DNA of 64,000 nt, from assembly GCF_026151205.1 (NCBI RefSeq), contig NC_087073.1, forward strand, positions 1,118,001-1,182,000, in the 5' to 3' direction. The stretch comes from Bolinopsis microptera. Lineage: Eukaryota; Ctenophora; Tentaculata; Lobata; Bolinopsidae. The notes beneath the pieces are model-generated. The model worked only from the letters and a program-made list of their open reading frames with translations. It was not told the origin of the DNA and did not search any database. Below, piece by piece: positions 31,228 through 42,720 of the stretch. The translations under genes were made by a program, and so were the position numbers. Within the stretch, counting starts at the first letter, position 1; each line of letters opens with the position of its first letter.

Positions 31228-31697
31228 TATATTGATATGATTTTTATATACCTATATATTCATCGCATAATTTCCATGTCCGCCTGAACAAACCTGGCAC
31301 CATCAAATCTTACCTCTAAAAACCCCAGAACTCATCAAGCCTAGTCTGAATTCAAAACTAGTTGACCAGCTACGTACAGTTTCCTGGACAACTGGAACCT
31401 TTTTGGGCCATGCACATTGTGCATGGCACAAGTTAATAGCATGTATGGTCCTGCAGTGGGGTCTCCTTGTCCTTGGATCTGTGTTTTGATCCGTCTTTTC
31501 TTAAAATTTTCCATTTGTGTCACTTAGACTCACCTATTAAATGTTAATCGACACCACTGGTCCTAGTTAGACTACTCAAACGTAACAGTTGAATAGGTGT
31601 GACATACTAATATTATATTCTTATAATTATATCATATGAATTGATTGCACTGCTAATAAATAAAATACTTTGTTTTACTAAAATACTTTGTTTTACT
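31228..31697 (+). mobile_element. Second LINE-B copy, 3' end only, with the empty LTR target site
   Basis: Matches 20250-20418 joined directly to 29123-29420 and ends with two AAATACTTTGTTTTACT units. At about 31389-31400 it reads GGACAACTGGAACC, with a single ACTGG where the LTR element sits in the first copy. Confidence 0.9.
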
Positions 31698-32640
31698 GTC
31701 AAAAAATCATACAGCTCAGAACAAACGGCCATTTACCACTAAGAGCATTATATGTTTTCATTTGTTTAAATTTTTTGCTGTAAAATGTGCTAAAACTTTG
31801 ATTATTTGTTTAATTGATTATTTATTTAATTGTTTAATAATCACGGGTTGACAATTCAGTCATATAAGCCTCTTGATTTTATACTATTACTATAGTCAAC
31901 AGTGTTAAGGCAACCAGCTTCCGCAGTTCAATAATTGGAGACCGAATAAATATAAATTGATCGAAATTTACAATTCATCGTCATAAAATATAGTCAATAA
32001 AATTCTTGATTTTATTAATACATAATTGATAATAAGTTGGTTTTATTCTCTTGCAACACTGCTGCACAACAAAAACTGCGCCTGTCCACCTGCAACGGCG
32101 CAGTCATAGTAGGGGCCCAGCAAACCCTACCGGCTGGGGTATATCTCCAAAAGTAAAATAGATAGAACCTTCCGGTTTTCAACAAAATTTCCGTCTCGTA
32201 AATTTAAAGTTAGCTCCCCAGGAACCAAATTTGGGACAACTTAGATTCTGAATTAAACCGAAAAGTTTGATTTTGGGCTAAATAAAAGATCGTAGCTTTT
32301 AAACTTTGCAAAGTAATGTCGTTGTCATGACTACTAGGCTAAATGCAGCGTGCGAAAACTGGTGAACTTGATGTGACGCGCGACAACAAACGTGCTGTTG
32401 AAAATCGATCACCTTTAGCGAGCCCGGCAGGTGGTAAGGTTTTCTGGGTATAGATAGTCTATATTTGAACTTGGAGCCACAATGCCAAGGGTGATTTTCA
32501 AATGGTTCTCCCAATATTTGAGTTAGGGAATATATGCCCCTCCGGCCTCCAATGCAAGCAAATCGATCCCCGCAATGTACCAGTTTCAAAAAAATGAGAT
32601 AAAACGGTGTTACAATGGGGGGGGGGGTGTCACGTCCGTC
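31698..32640. other. Spacer without recognisable gene
   Basis: AT-rich to mixed composition. It ends in a G-run (about 32619-32628). No coding signal. Confidence 0.4.
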
Positions 32641-32765
32641 TATGTCCGCTTGTCTCATAGAATCCAAAAAGGACAGGACATAGGCGGACATAGGCGGACA
32701 TAGGCGGACATAGACGGACATAGACGGACATAGACGGACATATACGGACATTAGCGGACATTAAT
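32641..32765. repeat. GGACATAGGC/A-type short tandem repeats
   Basis: About ten 10-bp units of the form CGGACATAGG or CGGACATAGA follow CTCATAGAATCCAAAAAGGA. The same flank and unit reappear at 34630-34682 beyond the pyrimidine tract. Degenerate GGACAAAAAC units continue to 32886. Confidence 0.85.
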
Positions 32766-32886
32766 GGACACCTAAATTGCTAAATAAAATGTTCAATTTT
32801 TGCTGTTATAGGGGGATCATGTTTTTGGACAAAAAATAGAGCGGACAAAAACGGACAAAAATGAACAAAAACGGACAAAAATGGAA

Positions 32887-34275
32887 ACAGTCCTCCTCCC
32901 CAGTCCTCCTACTCCTCCTGAGTCCTCCTCTTCACTCTTGGGTCCTCCTCCTCCTCTTCCCTCTCAGTCATCCTCCTTAGCCATCCTCCTCAGTCCTCCT
33001 CAGTCCTCCTCCTCAGTCCTCCTCCTGGGTCCTCCTCCTCCTCTTCATCCTCCTCCTCTTCCTCCTCGGTCCTCAGTCCTCCTCCTCAGTCCTCCTCATC
33101 CTTCTCATCAGTTCTCCTCCTCCTCAGTCCTCTTTCAGTCCCCCTCCTTCTCCTCCTCCTATTCAGTCCTCCTCCTCCTCCTCCTCAGTTCTCCTCAGTC
33201 CTCCTTCTTATTTCTCCTAAGTCCTGATCCTCCTCCTGAGTCCTCCTCCTCCTCTTCCTCCTGAGTCCTCCTCCTGAGTCCTCCTCCTCCTCCCTCTCAG
33301 TCATCCTCCTCAGTCATCCTCCTCAGCCATCCTCCTCAGCCATCCTCCTCAGTACTACTCAGTCCTCCTCCTTCTCAGTCATCGTCAGTCCTCCTCCTCA
33401 GTCCTCCTCAGTCCTCCTCCTCCTCCTGGGTCCTCCTCCTCCTCCTCCTCCTGGGTCCTCCTCCTGGGTCTTCCTGATCCTCCCCAGTCCTCTTCCTCCT
33501 CCCCTCCTCAGTCCTCCTCCTACTCCTCCTCCTCGTCCTCAGTCCTCCTGATCCTCATCAGTCCTCAACAGTCCTCCTCCTCCCCAGTCCTCCTCCTCCT
33601 CCTGGGGCCTTTTCCTGGGTCCTCCTCCCCAGTCCTCCTCCTCCTCCTGGGTCCTCCTCCTGGGTCCTTCTCCTCCTCCTCCTCAGTCCTCTTCCTCCTC
33701 TTCCTCCTCCTCCTCCCTCTCAGTCATCCTCCTCAGCCATCCTCCTCAGCCATCCTCCTCAGTCCTCTTCCTTCTCAGTCCTCCTCAGTCCTCCTGAGTC
33801 CTCCTCCTCCTGAGTCATCCTCCTCAATTCTCCTCCTCCTCCTCCTAGGTCCTCCTTCTGGGTCATCCTCCTCCTCCTCCCCCTGGGTCTTCCTGATCCT
33901 CTTCCTCCCTCTCAGTCATCCTCCTCAGCCATCCTCCTCAGTCATCCTCCTCAGCCATCGTCCTCAGCCATCCTCCTCAGTACTCTTCAGTACTCTTCAG
34001 TCCTCCTCCTTCTCAGTCCTCCTCAGTCCTCCTCCTGAGTCCTCCTCCTCCTGAGTCCTCCTCCTCCTGAGTCATCCTCCTGGGTCCTCCTCCTCCTCCT
34101 CCTCCTCCTGGGTCCTCCTCCTGGGTCTTCCTGATCCTCCCCAGTCCTCTTCCTCCTCCCCTCCTCAGTCCTCCTCCTACTCCTCCTCCTCGTTCTCAGT
34201 CCTCCTCATCAGTCCTCAACAGTCCTCCTCCTCCCCAGTCCTCCTCCTCCTCCTCCTGGGGCCTTTTCCTGGGTC
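32887..34275. repeat. 1.4-kb pyrimidine-rich (TCC)n / CAGTCCTCC low-complexity tract
   Basis: Almost continuous C and T with periodic CAG, GGG and GAG interruptions (CAGTCCTCCTCC, CTGGGTCCTCC, CAGCCATCCTCC). Larger blocks are themselves repeated (for example around 33420-33540 and 34080-34200). Long open frames here are artefacts of composition. Confidence 0.92.
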
Positions 34276-34466
34276 CCTATATAATTTGATATAATAAGTT
34301 AAAGCTATTAATAGCTTTAGTGTGATTAATAAGTTATATTCCCTATACTTCGTTAAATAGGTACTGTGCCTACTGTGTACCCTGTGTAACTGTTTCAAAG
34401 ATATGTTGACGACACAAATAGATCTGGATTTATAATACATAGAAGTTGCGAAAAATTCTCAAAATG

Positions 34467-34685
34467 TTTGTCCGCTAATGTCCACCAATGTCCGCTAATG
34501 TCCACCAATGTCCGTCCGAGTCCGCCAATGTCCGTCCGGGTCCGCAAATGTCCGTCCGAGTCCGCCAATGTCCGTCCGAGTCCGCCAATGTCCGTCCGTG
34601 TCCGCCAATGTCCCAAAAATCACGTCCGTTGTCTCATAGAATCCAAAAAGGACAGGACATAGGCGGACATAGACGGACATGACAC
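34467..34685. repeat. TGTCCGTCCGAGTCCGCCAA tandem repeats and CTCATAGAATCC flank
   Basis: About ten units of roughly 20 bp (TCCGCCAATGTCCGTCCGAG), then the flank seen at 32655. This half is largely in the opposite sense to the GGACAT units at 32680, giving an inverted arrangement around the pyrimidine tract. Confidence 0.8.
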
Positions 34686-34739
34686 CCCCCCTACAACGCA
34701 AGTGCGCGGCTCCACCTGTATCGTGGAAACTCTACACCA

Positions 34740-35003
34740 TAGTGAAACGACCGTGGGGGTCACGACGTGATACAAGGAAGCTTCACATCGTTAGTTTTTT
34801 CAACGTCAGGTGGAATGGGTGGTGAAGCTGAAAAACTGGTGAAGAAGCTGGGTAGTAAAATGGATTATCATACAGCTGTCAACGATATTCAGATGCTGTG
34901 GGATACATCGGTTCAAAATCTTAAGAGCAACAGTTATTTCTCCCCGGGGAGACAGAGGGGCAAGAAATTTACCACGTTTAGGGAACTAATTTTCCATTGT
35001 TGA
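34740..35003 (+). pseudogene. Retroelement fragment (FTSLVFSTSGGMG motif)
   Basis: The frame carries GSFTSLVFSTSGGMGGEAEK, a block that I associate with the C-terminal end of RT-containing proteins in invertebrate genomes. The rest diverges and the frame closes after about 78 residues. It is a short relic. The region to 35560 shows no recognisable domain. Confidence 0.35.
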
Positions 35004-35539
35004 TGGACTAGCCCGGCGCGCTACTTCGTAGCACTTGCCTCGGGCCAACATTTCGAGAAGAAAGCGGTTCCGCTACTTTGAAGAAATTTAGACGAGTAAC
35101 ATCCGTCAAGGGAACTTCTCTCTCTCTTTGTTCTGGTCAACGGTTTCTGGCCTCCTATTTTAAGAAGGAGGTCTTATCGCCGTGCCCACAGAATGCAACT
35201 CCTGCTAGCTGCACGCCAGGACTCTCAAAGTATATACGAAATCATAAAATAATAAATATCAATGCAACTGACCCCTGGAGTCTTGAAGCTGTCGCTAGCT
35301 GGCTCAGAGCAAACCCTATTCCGTTGTAGTACTTCTGCGGGCAGACAAGGGACTTCCAAGCAAGTTCAAAGCCTGGGAGACATGTCTCTATGCAAAGATG
35401 GGCCTAGGTTCAAGGTTGAGTTCCTAGTGTGGAATTTAGCGAAAGTTCCCGGTGAAGAATCCAAGGAGGTTACCCAAAAGAGGTTTCCCTATCCAGTCTT
35501 GTTGACTGTTCCACAAATTTGAAGATATGGTTGAGTTTA

Positions 35540-36480
35540 CTGTTGTTAAGATCCTCCGTAGGGGTTTACCAATTATCCTCATTCTGAGCGTCATGATCTG
35601 GATGCACTTGCAGAGGAAGTGATGGGATGTTTCTGTTTCTCCTTAAAAGTGTTCACAATCTTGCATCTCGAAGTTGACGTTGTTTGCCACGTTCTGAAAA
35701 TAAACTAGTGGGCTGTGACCTATCCTGACAGCGGCCATGTTAGCATCTGATGTGAGTTCCAGAAAAATGAAAGTTCCTGTATTTATATTTGTGGAGGAAC
35801 ATCTGAAGTGTGATTTTCCTTTGTCGCTGAGTGTGGCCTAAGTGGGAGGAAGGGTTCTGGTCCTATGGGGATGTTGTTGGATTGATCGCCCCTTGCGAAT
35901 TTGTCCGCTAATTCTTTACCGTATACTCCTTCATGTCCTGGAACATCTAAGTTCTACTCGATGTGAATACCTAGTGAGTTGAGTTGATCTGAGATGTTCA
36001 GAACAAACCTGGAGTTAAAACTGGTGCTGTTAAGCGCTTTAAATGCAGCCTGGGAATCTGAGAGGAATTAATGATTGATGGGGATCCTAAGTTATCATTT
36101 AAAGTCCAGATAACGTGCCATGTGTAACGCAAATAGCGGGTACGATTTCCTCAATGAACCTGAAGGAGGACTGTCTGTCCTGTATTGTTACCATGTAACA
36201 TCGAGCCAACAAATTGAATCCAAAGTTTGTATGTTAAAAGTTGTATGTCCTATTTGCATCCCCGAAGCATTGAATTGTTGTTTATTCCTGGTCCAGTTAG
36301 CTTTGCGCTCAGAACTAAAGAGGTCCGCTATGCTTTAGTGAGCTATGCTGTCCACCAGGGTACTGTAGATCTAAGGGTTCCCTGTGTAATGGGACAGGCT
36401 GTGATAAAGCATCTCTGCAGGATGTCCGAGATGAACTGTTTTCGAGCGTTGAGATCTTCCGCTGTAGAAACTGATTAGAA
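35540..36480 (-). pseudogene. Decayed Jockey/I-like LINE relic with RNase H domain
   Basis: Read on minus. Near 36400-36480 there is a post-endonuclease block (AEDLNARKQFISDIL, ACPITQGTLRSTVPWW). Near 35830-36070 there is an RNase H-like region (SDSQAAFKAL; DVPGHEGVYGKELADKFARG), and near 35560-35640 a Cys-containing C-terminal block (CIQIMTLRMRIIGKP). Stops and frame changes interrupt it and the RT core is missing. The order fits a LINE that carries RNase H. Confidence 0.6.
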
Positions 36481-37040
36481 CCAGTAAGGGTGCCCGTCAA
36501 ACTCTGCTGCTACTAGATGATTGTAGAGCGTCAAGTCACATTTTAATGAAGAGTGTGGCAAACGCTAACCCCGTCCCCTAATCCTAGGTTATATGTGATG
36601 GCCTCAAGATGAGCCCTTAGCTGTCTAGCTGAGAAGACCTGAAAAGTGGTTACTGGAGGAAGAAGTGCCAGGAAAATCAGTGTGTCCTCAAAGTCGGAGT
36701 GAGAGAGTTGAAATCCCTAACTCACGAGCCTGTGTCTAGCGTGTGTCAGCCCTTATGAATTAGCTGTTGTAACTGAAAATACCTGAAAAGACCTGAAAAG
36801 TGGTTACTGGAGGGAGAAGTACCAAGACTACTCATTATCAGTGTGTCAGAATGAGCGAATTGGAATCCCTAGCTCTGTGGTGGGTGACTTCGATGGGACC
36901 TGAAAGCTGAAAGAGAATTTCCTGGTGATTTAATAGCTCTTAGAGCTAGGTATCTGTGTCTAACGTGCCGTCATTTGTGCGTGTACTATCTTTTAACCTG
37001 ATATCTGAAAGAGAAATTTCCTGGTGCTTGGTAGCTGTTA
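36481..37040. other. Spacer with duplicated GACCTGAAAAGTGGTTACTG segments
   Basis: GACCTGAAAAGTGGTTACTG at about 36634 recurs at about 36790, each followed by GGAGGAAGAAGTGCC or a near variant. No coding is seen. Confidence 0.45.
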
Positions 37041-37430
37041 GTGTTAACTTCCTGGTTGTGCCCCAAGTGTGCTCCAGCTGGTCCCCAGCTGTATCTGCCC
37101 CAAGTGTGCCCCAAGTGTGCCCCAAGTGTGTTTAGTTTACAAAAACTGTGCTTCAGGTCACTTTTTTGCCTCAACTGTGCCCCAAGTGTGCCCCAGCTGT
37201 GCCCCAACTGCTTCTGCCCCAAGTGTGCCCCAAGTGTGCCCCAAGTAACTTTGTGCCCCAAGTGTGTTTAGTTTACAAAAACTGTGCTTCAAGTCACTTT
37301 TTTGCCTCAACTGTGCCCCAAGTGTGCCCCAGCTGTGCCCCAGCTGTGCCCCAGCTGTGCCCCAACTGCTTCTGCCCCAAGTGTGCCCCAAGTGTGCCCC
37401 AAGTGTGCCCCAAGTAACTTTGTGCCCCAA
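37041..37430. repeat. GTGCCCCAAG minisatellite, two higher-order blocks
   Basis: 10-bp units GTGCCCCAAG / GTGCCCCAGC, arranged in two larger blocks separated by GTTTAGTTTACAAAAACTGT (about 37128 and 37265). Not coding. Confidence 0.9.
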
Positions 37431-37562
37431 ACTTAAATTCTAACATTTATTACACGCTTCGACATTAAAATATACCCAACAAAGATGTACATTTAAGTCA
37501 TTCAAGCGAGACTTAATGTTGAAATACCAAGATTATGCACTTTCATATCAGTTCAGACTTTA

Positions 37563-37722
37563 TGGACAAATATTAGAAATATTATCAAAAGCTAGGTGGA
37601 AATAAAACGTCTTGAGCGCATTTTTAAAACATTCTACAGATGATAATGATCTCACTGAGTAGGGTAGTTCATTCCAAATTTTTGGTCCACATAACATAAA
37701 TCCAGCATCCGTTCGTCTGAAA
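37563..37722 (-). pseudogene. LINE (L2-like) ORF2 C-terminal fragment
   Basis: On minus: TDAGFMLCGPKIWNELPYSV and ECFKNALKTFYFHLAF, the conserved last block of L2/CR1-type ORF2 proteins, ending at TAA. This is a typical 5'-truncated remnant. 37440-37562 is probably its 3' UTR. Confidence 0.6.
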
Positions 37723-38087
37723 TGAGGAGCAGGAGATATCCAGTCTTTTTTATTTCCACACTAATTCACACTCAACATTTCTTATCAAACACACTCTCAA
37801 GTTGTAAATATATAAAAATATGTACAGTATAGTACGGTGCAGCCGTTATATCGAAATTATGTAATAGATCACAACTAAACTTTCTTTTCTACTAAAATTG
37901 TATTATTCTGTCCAACTAACATCTAAAGCATCAGATTGATTTCATTAATCTTTTTCGTAAACCTCAAAAATGCGTAGCTATTTGAGATGATGCTTTTGAT
38001 TAATTTTAAGAAATTATGTTATTTGAGTCACCCTAATTTGTTATAATAATGTTTTTATAGAAGGCTTGTGATGTATTAAATAGCTGA

Positions 38088-41000
38088 ACGCTGGAAGGAA
38101 AAGATAAACATGCTAATCACGTTCAAGAGGAGAAAAAAGTGAAAAGTTCTCCTTTCTATCTTCATACGTCACCAGCAGGTACCTCGAGCATCATCATTAT
38201 TGCATAATACATACAGCTTGCATTATTTAAGTATCTCAGTTATAAGTAAAAACATATTTTTAGATTTATTTACTGGCTGCATTTTACATAGTGTGCCATT
38301 ATTCAAATTCTTACATTCAATTAATGCAAATATTTCAGAGTTACCTCAAGTAATGTAAATATTTCAGAGTTACCTCAAGTAATGTAAATATTTCAGAGTT
38401 ACCTCAAGTAATGTAAATATTTCAGAGTTACCTCAAGTAATGTAAATATTTCAGAGTAACCTCAAGTAATGTAAATATTTCAGAGTTACCTGAAGTAATG
38501 TAAATATTTCAGAGTTACCTCAAGTAATGTAAATATTTCAGAGTTACCTCAAGTAATGTAAATATTTCAGAGTTACCTCAAGTAATGTAAATATTTCAGA
38601 GTTACCTCAAGTAATGTAAATATTTCAGAGTTACCTCTAGTAATGTAAATATTTCAGAGTTACCTCAAGTAATGTAAATATTTCAGAGTTACCTCAAGTA
38701 ATGTAAATATTTCAGAGTTACCTCAAGTAATGTAAATATTTCAGAGTTACCTCAAGTAATGTAATATTTCAGAGTTACCTCAAGTAATGTAAATATTTCA
38801 GAGTTACCCCAAGGAATGTAAATATTTCAGAGTTACCTCAAGTAATGTAAATATTTCAGAGTTACCTCAAGTAATGTAAATATTTCAGAGTTACCTCAAG
38901 TAATGTAAATATTTCAGAGTTACCTCAAGTAATGTAAATATTTCAGAGTTACCTGAAGTAATGTAAATATTTCAGAGTTACCTCAAGTAATGTAAATATT
39001 TCAGAGTTACCTGAAGTAATGTAAATATTTCAGAGTTACCTCAAGTAATGTAAATATTTCAGAGTTACCTCAAGTAATGTAAATATTTCAGAGTTACCTC
39101 AAGTAATGTAAATATTTCAGAGTTACCTCAAGTAATGTAAATATTTCAGAGTTACCTCAAGTAATGTAAATATTTCAGAGTTACCTCAAGTAATGTAAAT
39201 ATTTCAGAGTTACCTCAAGTAATGTAAATATATCAGAGTTACCTCAAGTAATGTAAATATTTCAGAGTTACCTGAAGTAATGTAAATATTTCAGAGTTAC
39301 CTCAAGTAATGTAAATATTTCAGAGTTACCTCAAGTAATGTAAATATTCAGAGTTACCTCAAGTAATGTAAATATTTCAGAGTTACCTCAAGTAATGTAA
39401 ATATTTCAGAGTTACCTCAAGTAATGTAAATATTTCAGAGTTACCTCAAGTAATGTAAATATTTCAGAGTTACCTCAAGTAATGTAAATATTTCAGAGTT
39501 ACCTCAAGTAATGTAAATATTTCAGAGTTACCTCAAGTAATGTAAATATTTCAGAGTTGCCTCAAGTAATGTAAATATTTCAGAGTTACCTCAAGTTATG
39601 TAAATATTTCAGAGTTACCTCAAGTAATGTAAATATTTCAGACTTACCTCAAGTAATGTAAATATTTCAGAGTTACCTCAAGTAATGTAAATATTTCAGA
39701 GTTACCTCAAGTAATGTAAATATTTCAGAGTTACCTCAAGTAATGTAAATATTTCAGAGTTACCCCAAGTAATGTAAATATTTCAGAGTTACCCCAAGTA
39801 ATGTAAATATTTCAGAGTTACCTCAAGTAATGTAAATATTTCAGAGTTACCTCAAGTAATGTAAATATTTCAGAGTTACCTCAAGTAATGTAAATATTTC
39901 AGAGTTACCTCAAGTAATGTAAATATTTCAGAGTTACCCCAAGTAATGTAAATATTTCAGAGTTACCTCAAGTAATGTAAATATTTCAGAGTTACCCCAA
40001 GTAATGTAGATATTCAGAGTTACCTCAAGTAATGTAAATATTTCAGAGTTACCCCAAGGAATGTAAATATTTCAGAGTTACCTCAAGTAATGTAAATATT
40101 TCAGAGTTACCTCAAGTAATGTAAATATTTCAGAGTTACCTCAAGTAATGTAAATATTTCAGAGTTACCTCAAGTAATGTAAATATTTCAGAGTTACCTC
40201 AAGTAATGTAAATATTTCAGAGTTACCTCAAGTAATGTAAATATTTCAGAGTTACCTCAAGTAATGTAAATATTTCAGAGTTACCCCAAGTAATGTAGAT
40301 ATTTCAGAGTTACCTCAAGTAATGTAAATATTTCAGAGTTACCCCAAGGAATGTAAATATTTCAGAGTTACCTCAAGTAATGTAAATATTTCAGAGTTAC
40401 CTCAAGTAATGTAAATATTTCAGAGTTACCTCAAGTAATGTAAATATTTCAGAGTAACCTCAAGTAATGTAAATATTTCAGAGTTACCTCAAGTAATGTA
40501 AATATTTCAGAGTTACCTCAAGTAATGTAAATATTTCAGAGTTACCCCAAGGAATGTAAATATTTCAGAGTTACCTCAAGTAATGGAAATATTTCAGAGT
40601 TACCTCAAGTAATGTAAATATTTCAGAGTTACCTCAAGTAATGTAAATATTTCAGAGTTACCTCAAGTAATGTAACTATTTCAGAGTTACCTCAAGGACA
40701 CCTAACTGCACAAGGTGATCTCCTTAACCAGACAGGACTCATGCCGGATTACAACAAACTATGCAAAGGGAAAATGAAGGAAAACCTCAGCGATTTCTTG
40801 ACTTCAGTGGAAGGTTTATTTAACAGCTAACTGTCAATAATACGTATATTATATATGGGTTTTTGTAGTGGTAAGTAGAATCCCATCGAGGATCGATGAT
40901 GTGAACCCTGCTTGATTCAGGGGATACTGTTATTATGCATTAATATGATCTGATGGTGTTCGTGGACAGTTGTCCGTGGACAGTTGTCCGCGGACAGGGG

Positions 41001-42050
41001 TCGGGCTATCTAGATACTGCCTATATTATATGTATATTATAATATATAACACTAACAATCTAATTGATCATCCCTGAGCTGATGCAAGTTTCATTGTTGC
41101 TCAGTTAGCTGTCGATAGTAATAGTTAATCATTTTGAGATAGAATTGGTACTAAATTTATTTATTCTTGCCCTCTTTGAAAAGATAATAAATGTTCCGAG
41201 TCAGTGAGTGAGAATGTTATATATTATATCGTTCTATCGTTGGTAGCTACCTGATGGGTCCTGATAGTTGAGAACTGAGAAATTTTAACAAATTTTGTCA
41301 TTTTTCAGGTAAGATCGATGTAAAAACCATAAGCGATGCTGAGGGACTAACTGGATTGTTAAGGAAGCCTCCCTCCATGCAGCGAGACTTGAACCCGCTT
41401 TCCTACGAACAGATCTCAGCTTTCAAGTTGCAACCAGGGAGGCTGGGGAGATGTAAAAAATTCACTTTCATCCAGTCACCGCAAGAAGAAGAAGAGGAGG
41501 GATCATGAAGACGGTGAAGGTTAGTTCAACTAATTATTTTCAGTAAACTTGGTTAAATAATAGTGGGGAGGTACAGGTGTATGTAACTATATAATATTGC
41601 CATGTTTGTTCCTGACAAGTCTGTACCGTATCCAGTAGCTACAATTAAATTCACGAATAAATTCCATTTTAATTATTAATTATTAGTAATTAATTAACCT
41701 CTCGATCCCCTCTTTTAAATAATTACGGTATAACTTACTTATTCCATCGTGTTTTTATGATGATTTGTTGTTAGTTGTTAACTGATTGAAGCTTGTAATA
41801 AATAGTTCAACTTCAGCAAAGTTTTGATAACATTGCTTATTTCCGAATATCTCGCATTTATTTAAACTGTGTGTAAAACTACTATATAATATTGCCTTAA
41901 AACGCAATACTATCATATGATTATAATATGTATCAAATGTATTGTATAATAATACATATTCAATACGAATCTTTTTTTGCAGGTAAGAAGCACAGGCGGA
42001 AGAAAGAAAAAGCGGGAAAATCACGATGTCACCTGAAGCGTTACTCCTGA
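38088..42050 (+). CDS. MED19: Mediator complex subunit 19 (MED19), multi-exon
   Basis: Head-module Mediator subunit linking transcription factors to RNA polymerase II. Exons: 38088?-38178 (SSPFYLHTSPA, like the GPFYLMRELP block), 40685-40813 (LPQGHLTAQGDLL, YNKLCKGKMKENLSDFL), 41309-41519 (GLTGLLRKPPS, FKLQPGRLGRC, FIQSP) and 41983-42050 (Lys/Arg-rich tail KKHRRKKEKAGK, then TGA). All junctions are phase 1 with GT..AG. The match to the vertebrate protein is ordered and collinear. The start exon was not found; 38088-38178 has no ATG. In exon 3 the straight frame ends QEEEEEGS at TGA 41506. Ignoring one base near 41482 gives the expected Lys-rich stretch after IQSP and keeps the frame into the last exon. 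The intron before exon 2 is almost entirely a 29-bp array. Confidence 0.8.
38320..40694. repeat. 29-bp tandem array, about 82 copies, made of the MED19 exon-2 splice acceptor
   Basis: Each unit is GTAATGTAAATATTTCAG followed by AGTTACCTCAA. The first part is the intron end (..TTTCAG) and the second is the first 11 bases of MED19 exon 2. Only the last copy runs on into coding sequence (GGACACCTAACTGC). The first unit is slightly different (TTAATGCAAATATTTCAG), probably the ancestral intron end. A few units are 28 bp or carry point changes (GGAATG, ACCCCAAG). Confidence 0.95.
40814..41308 (+). other. MED19 intron 2
   Basis: Donor GAAG/GTTTAT at 40813-40814, acceptor TTTTTCAG at 41301-41308. 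Contains GTGGACAGTTGTCC repeats near 40970-41000. Confidence 0.6.
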
Positions 42051-42709
42051 AGCGTTACTCCTGTAGCGCTGGGAGAGAATGCTGATCTGCGTTAAAGCAG
42101 TATTGAAATAATTAATAACGATTTTCTAAAGTGAGGTCGGGTCTAATTGCTGTATTATTGCACAGCTTACCTCAAACAATGACATATCGGGTATTTTTGT
42201 ATTTCAGATGAAAAATCCACCTTTTTTTGTTGCAAAATTTCCACATTTATTTTGGCCTAAATGGAGTATTTAGTACTCAGAGTACTTCATAATGTTGAGA
42301 ATGTCATGATCTGACCCAATCAGAATGTAATCTTAAATCTTATTGTATTTCAGTATTCAAAGATTTACTGTATCAATGAAGTATGGTCAAATTCCTTTTG
42401 GCATAATGCCAAATATATTCTGATTAACTGTAATCCTCTACCAGATCTACATGAGTCCTTGTTTTGCAATATGAGCCAATAATAAACGGGTGTTTGACTG
42501 TACAAATTTTATTTATTCCATTATTACACCATTAGTAATTATTACACCATTAGTAATGGTTCTCTACACATTGTAATTGATTACATATCGATCTACGGTC
42601 GCAGGAAAGAATACCAATGTATTATGTTCTAAGTGTGCTCCTTTATAATACATACCAATATGCTGAGCTAAATACATGCACTACTTCCCTGCCCTCTACT
42701 AAACTAAAG
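42051..42709. other. Intergenic, no gene seen
   Basis: AT-rich, downstream of MED19. The MED19 polyadenylation site probably lies here; AATAAA occurs at about 42480. Confidence 0.4.
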
Positions 42710-42720
42710 TGAGGTAACCA

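Noticed and set aside
32881-33264. Pro/Ser-rich ORF in the pyrimidine tract
   Set aside because: Open only because of the TCC composition; no start context or conserved motif.
37041-37430. Cys/Pro-rich ORFs on both strands
   Set aside because: Encoded by the 10-bp GTGCCCCAAG minisatellite in all frames.
38320-40694. CRISPR-like array
   Set aside because: Repeats are contiguous with no unique spacers, and the locus is eukaryotic; the unit is explained by the MED19 splice acceptor.
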